Assembly (NCBI RefSeq): GCF_902459765.1
Contig: NZ_CABPSP010000001.1
Span: 1 to 64,000 of the forward strand
Source: Pandoraea anapnoica
GTDB lineage: Bacteria > Pseudomonadota > Gammaproteobacteria > Burkholderiales > Burkholderiaceae
DNA: 64,000 bases
Direction of reading: 5' to 3'
The notes beneath the pieces are model-generated. The model had not been told where the DNA came from. It searched no databases and saw only the letters and a program-made list of their open reading frames with translations. This document shows, piece by piece, positions 62,480 through 64,000 of the stretch. Positions within the stretch are counted from its first letter, which is position 1, and the number at the start of each line of letters is the position of its first letter. The position numbers were made by a program, and so were the translations under genes.

Positions 62480-63504
62480 GCGAAACGGTATTTGCGACGC
62501 CTCCGGCCAGTCCGCAGGCGGGTGCGCCGGACAACCGCGTGGTGCTTGCCGCGCAGGATCTGACGCGTTTTTACACGGTCAACCGCGGGTTGCTGCGCGG
62601 GCAGGCGAGCGTCAAGGCGCTTAACGGCGTGTCGTTCGAGCTGAAAGCGGGGCGTACGTTGGCGGTGGTCGGCGAGTCGGGGTGCGGCAAATCGACGCTG
62701 GCGCGAGTGCTGACGTTGATCGAGACGCCCACGTCCGGCAGACTCTTCGTCGAAGCGACCGAGACCACGGCGGCGTCGGCGGGCGAACTGGCGCCGCTGC
62801 GCACGCGCATCCAGATGGTGTTCCAGAACCCGTACGCGTCGCTCAACCCGCGCAAGACGGTGGGGCAGGCGCTCGACGAGCCGCTGGCGATCAACACGTC
62901 GCTCAGCCGGGCCGAGCGGGGCGAGAAAATCGCTGCGATGATGCGCACCGTCGGCCTGCGTCCGGAGCATGTGGCGCGTTATCCGCACATGTTCTCCGGC
63001 GGTCAGCGTCAGCGGGTGGCGATTGCCCGGGCGATGATCCTGTCGCCAGCGATTGTGGTCGCCGACGAGCCCGTTTCGGCCCTGGATGTCTCAATTCAGG
63101 CACAGATCCTGAATCTTTTCATGGATTTGCAGGACCGATACGCGACGAGTTACGTATTCGTGTCGCATAATCTCGCGGTGGTCGAGCATGTGGCCGACGA
63201 CGTCATGGTGATGTACCTCGGCCGCGCGGTCGAACACGGTCCCAAGGCCGCCGTGTTCGGCAAGCCGCTGCATCCGTACACGAAGGCATTGATGTCGGCA
63301 ACGCCGGCGATCAAGGCGTCCGAGCGGCGGGTGAAGATTCCGCTGATCGGCGAGTTGCCGTCGCCACTGCGCCCGCCTCCGGGGTGTGCGTTTGCGCCGC
63401 GCTGTCCGTATGCGGTTGACCGATGCCGTCAGGAAGTGCCGCAATTGCGAGAACTCGAAGGACGTCGGGTGGCGTGCCATCGGGTCGAAGAGATAGAGGG
63501 ATAA
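62476..63504 (+). CDS. dppF: Dipeptide ABC transporter ATPase DppF
   Basis: Second ATPase, 342 residues: Walker [10 protein letters not shown], signature [15 protein letters not shown], Walker [13 protein letters not shown], and a C-terminal cysteine segment [15 protein letters not shown] similar to that of DppD. It ends the dpp operon; the next gene starts about 6 nt later, so it may be co-transcribed. Confidence 0.93.
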   Translation: MSETVFATPPASPQAGAPDNRVVLAAQDLTRFYTVNRGLLRGQASVKALNGVSFELKAGRTLAVVGESGCGKSTLARVLTLIETPTSGRLFVEATETTAASAGELAPLRTRIQMVFQNPYASLNPRKTVGQALDEPLAINTSLSRAERGEKIAAMMRTVGLRPEHVARYPHMFSGGQRQRVAIARAMILSPAIVVADEPVSALDVSIQAQILNLFMDLQDRYATSYVFVSHNLAVVEHVADDVMVMYLGRAVEHGPKAAVFGKPLHPYTKALMSATPAIKASERRVKIPLIGELPSPLRPPPGCAFAPRCPYAVDRCRQEVPQLRELEGRRVACHRVEEIEG

Positions 63505-63509
63505 AGAGA

Positions 63510-64000
63510 TTGGGTGGACCACCACGCGCGACGCATGTGCGCCGGGGCGTTGCATTGACCGGCTGGCTGCTGGGTTGCTTGCTGATGACGCTGGCCGTCA
63601 CGCTGGATGCGGCGACGACCGCCGTTCCGCGCGCGGTGGCGCCGCGAACGTTCCCGTTGGTGGTGCCCGAGCCCGGCGAACCGCCGCCGGGCGCCAATCT
63701 CCCGTTCTACGAAGCGCGCAAGGGCGACATGACCATCTACGTGATGGGCACGTTGCACGTGGGCAAACCCGACGACTATCCGTTCCGAAAAGTGGTGGTC
63801 GATGCGCTGCGCGTGTCGAAGGTGGTGGCGTTCGAGCTGTCGCCCGACGACCTGACGATGTCGCAGGACGACGTCCAGAAATACGGCATGTGCTCGCGCG
63901 CCTGCCTGCCGAGGCTGATCCCCGCGCCGCTCTGGCGTCAGTTGCGCGACCGTCTCAAGGGCAATCCGGCGATGCTCGCCGAGATTCGCCACATGCGCCC
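63510..64000 (+). CDS. TraB/GumN family protein (3' end outside window)
   Basis: Partial: the frame is open to the window edge, about 163 codons visible. It has an N-terminal signal or anchor (about 10-35, ending LDAATTA), then FYEARKGDMTIYVMGTLHVG and VVAFELSPDDL, the two conserved motifs of the TraB/GumN family, which has a putative metallopeptidase-like fold. A CSRAC pair follows. The start is uncertain: TTG at 63510 with GAGGG upstream, or GTG at 63537. No function is established for chromosomal members of this family. Confidence 0.72.
   Translation, partial: MGGPPRATHVRRGVALTGWLLGCLLMTLAVTLDAATTAVPRAVAPRTFPLVVPEPGEPPPGANLPFYEARKGDMTIYVMGTLHVGKPDDYPFRKVVVDALRVSKVVAFELSPDDLTMSQDDVQKYGMCSRACLPRLIPAPLWRQLRDRLKGNPAMLAEIRHMR

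Noticed and set aside
1-64000. tRNA genes, CRISPR arrays, IS elements or integration sites
   Set aside because: No T-loop/anticodon patterns in the intergenic gaps, no regular spacer repeats, and no transposase frames or flanking inverted repeats were seen.

Overview
This is a contiguous 64 kb stretch of GC-rich chromosome from a betaproteobacterium, most likely Burkholderiaceae (Burkholderia or Pandoraea type). The evidence is the metK/lpxL/dapF/DUF484/xerC and ahcY/holin/tlyA/metF gene orders, the Burkholderia-type porin, the RegBA pair and the single-cysteine DksA. No IS elements, phage genes, CRISPR arrays, tRNAs or rRNAs were seen. Coding density is high and every gene but the last is complete.

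Layout. 0-6.5 kb: metK and lpxL diverge, followed by dapF, DUF484, xerC and an RlmI-type methyltransferase. 6.6-13.2 kb: a zinc-homeostasis block (zur, a COG0523 GTPase, dksA, a His-rich secreted protein, a ZnuD-like receptor) marked by two near-identical palindromes, the likely Zur operators. 13.5-18.5 kb: hslVU, the redox two-component system regBA (reverse strand), a periplasmic copper chaperone and a cysteine-rich protein. 19-20.7 kb: argB and a PP-loop ATPase. 20.8-26.6 kb: a LysR-controlled set converting benzoylformate to benzoate (decarboxylase, aldehyde dehydrogenase, transporter). 26.7-42.4 kb: a lignin-aromatics island made of vanR-vanA-vanB; a two-subunit LigAB-type extradiol dioxygenase; a LysR protein with two DNA-binding domains; a branched-chain-type ABC importer; the gallate lower-pathway enzymes GalB, GalC and GalD; two enzymes of unknown role; and a porin. 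42.7-52 kb: an MFS exporter, a HAD phosphatase, slmA, metXW, ampG, a hypothetical protein and exonuclease III. 51-57 kb: cidR/cidAB, then ahcY, a holin-like protein, tlyA and metF. 57.7-64 kb: a dipeptide-type ABC transporter and the start of a TraB/GumN protein cut by the window edge.

How it works together. The window holds much of the activated-methyl cycle (metK, metXW, ahcY, metF). Three of these genes carry RNA leaders readable from sequence: a SAH riboswitch before ahcY, a SAM-II riboswitch before metX, and a SAM-II-like leader before metK that shares the same inserted hairpin and has a -10 box placed so that transcription starts at its first helix. The aromatic island would take methoxylated aromatic acids through O-demethylation, ring opening and hydration/aldol cleavage to pyruvate and oxaloacetate. 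Genes for the protocatechuate-specific steps (LigC, LigI) are absent, which points to gallate or syringate as the main substrate.
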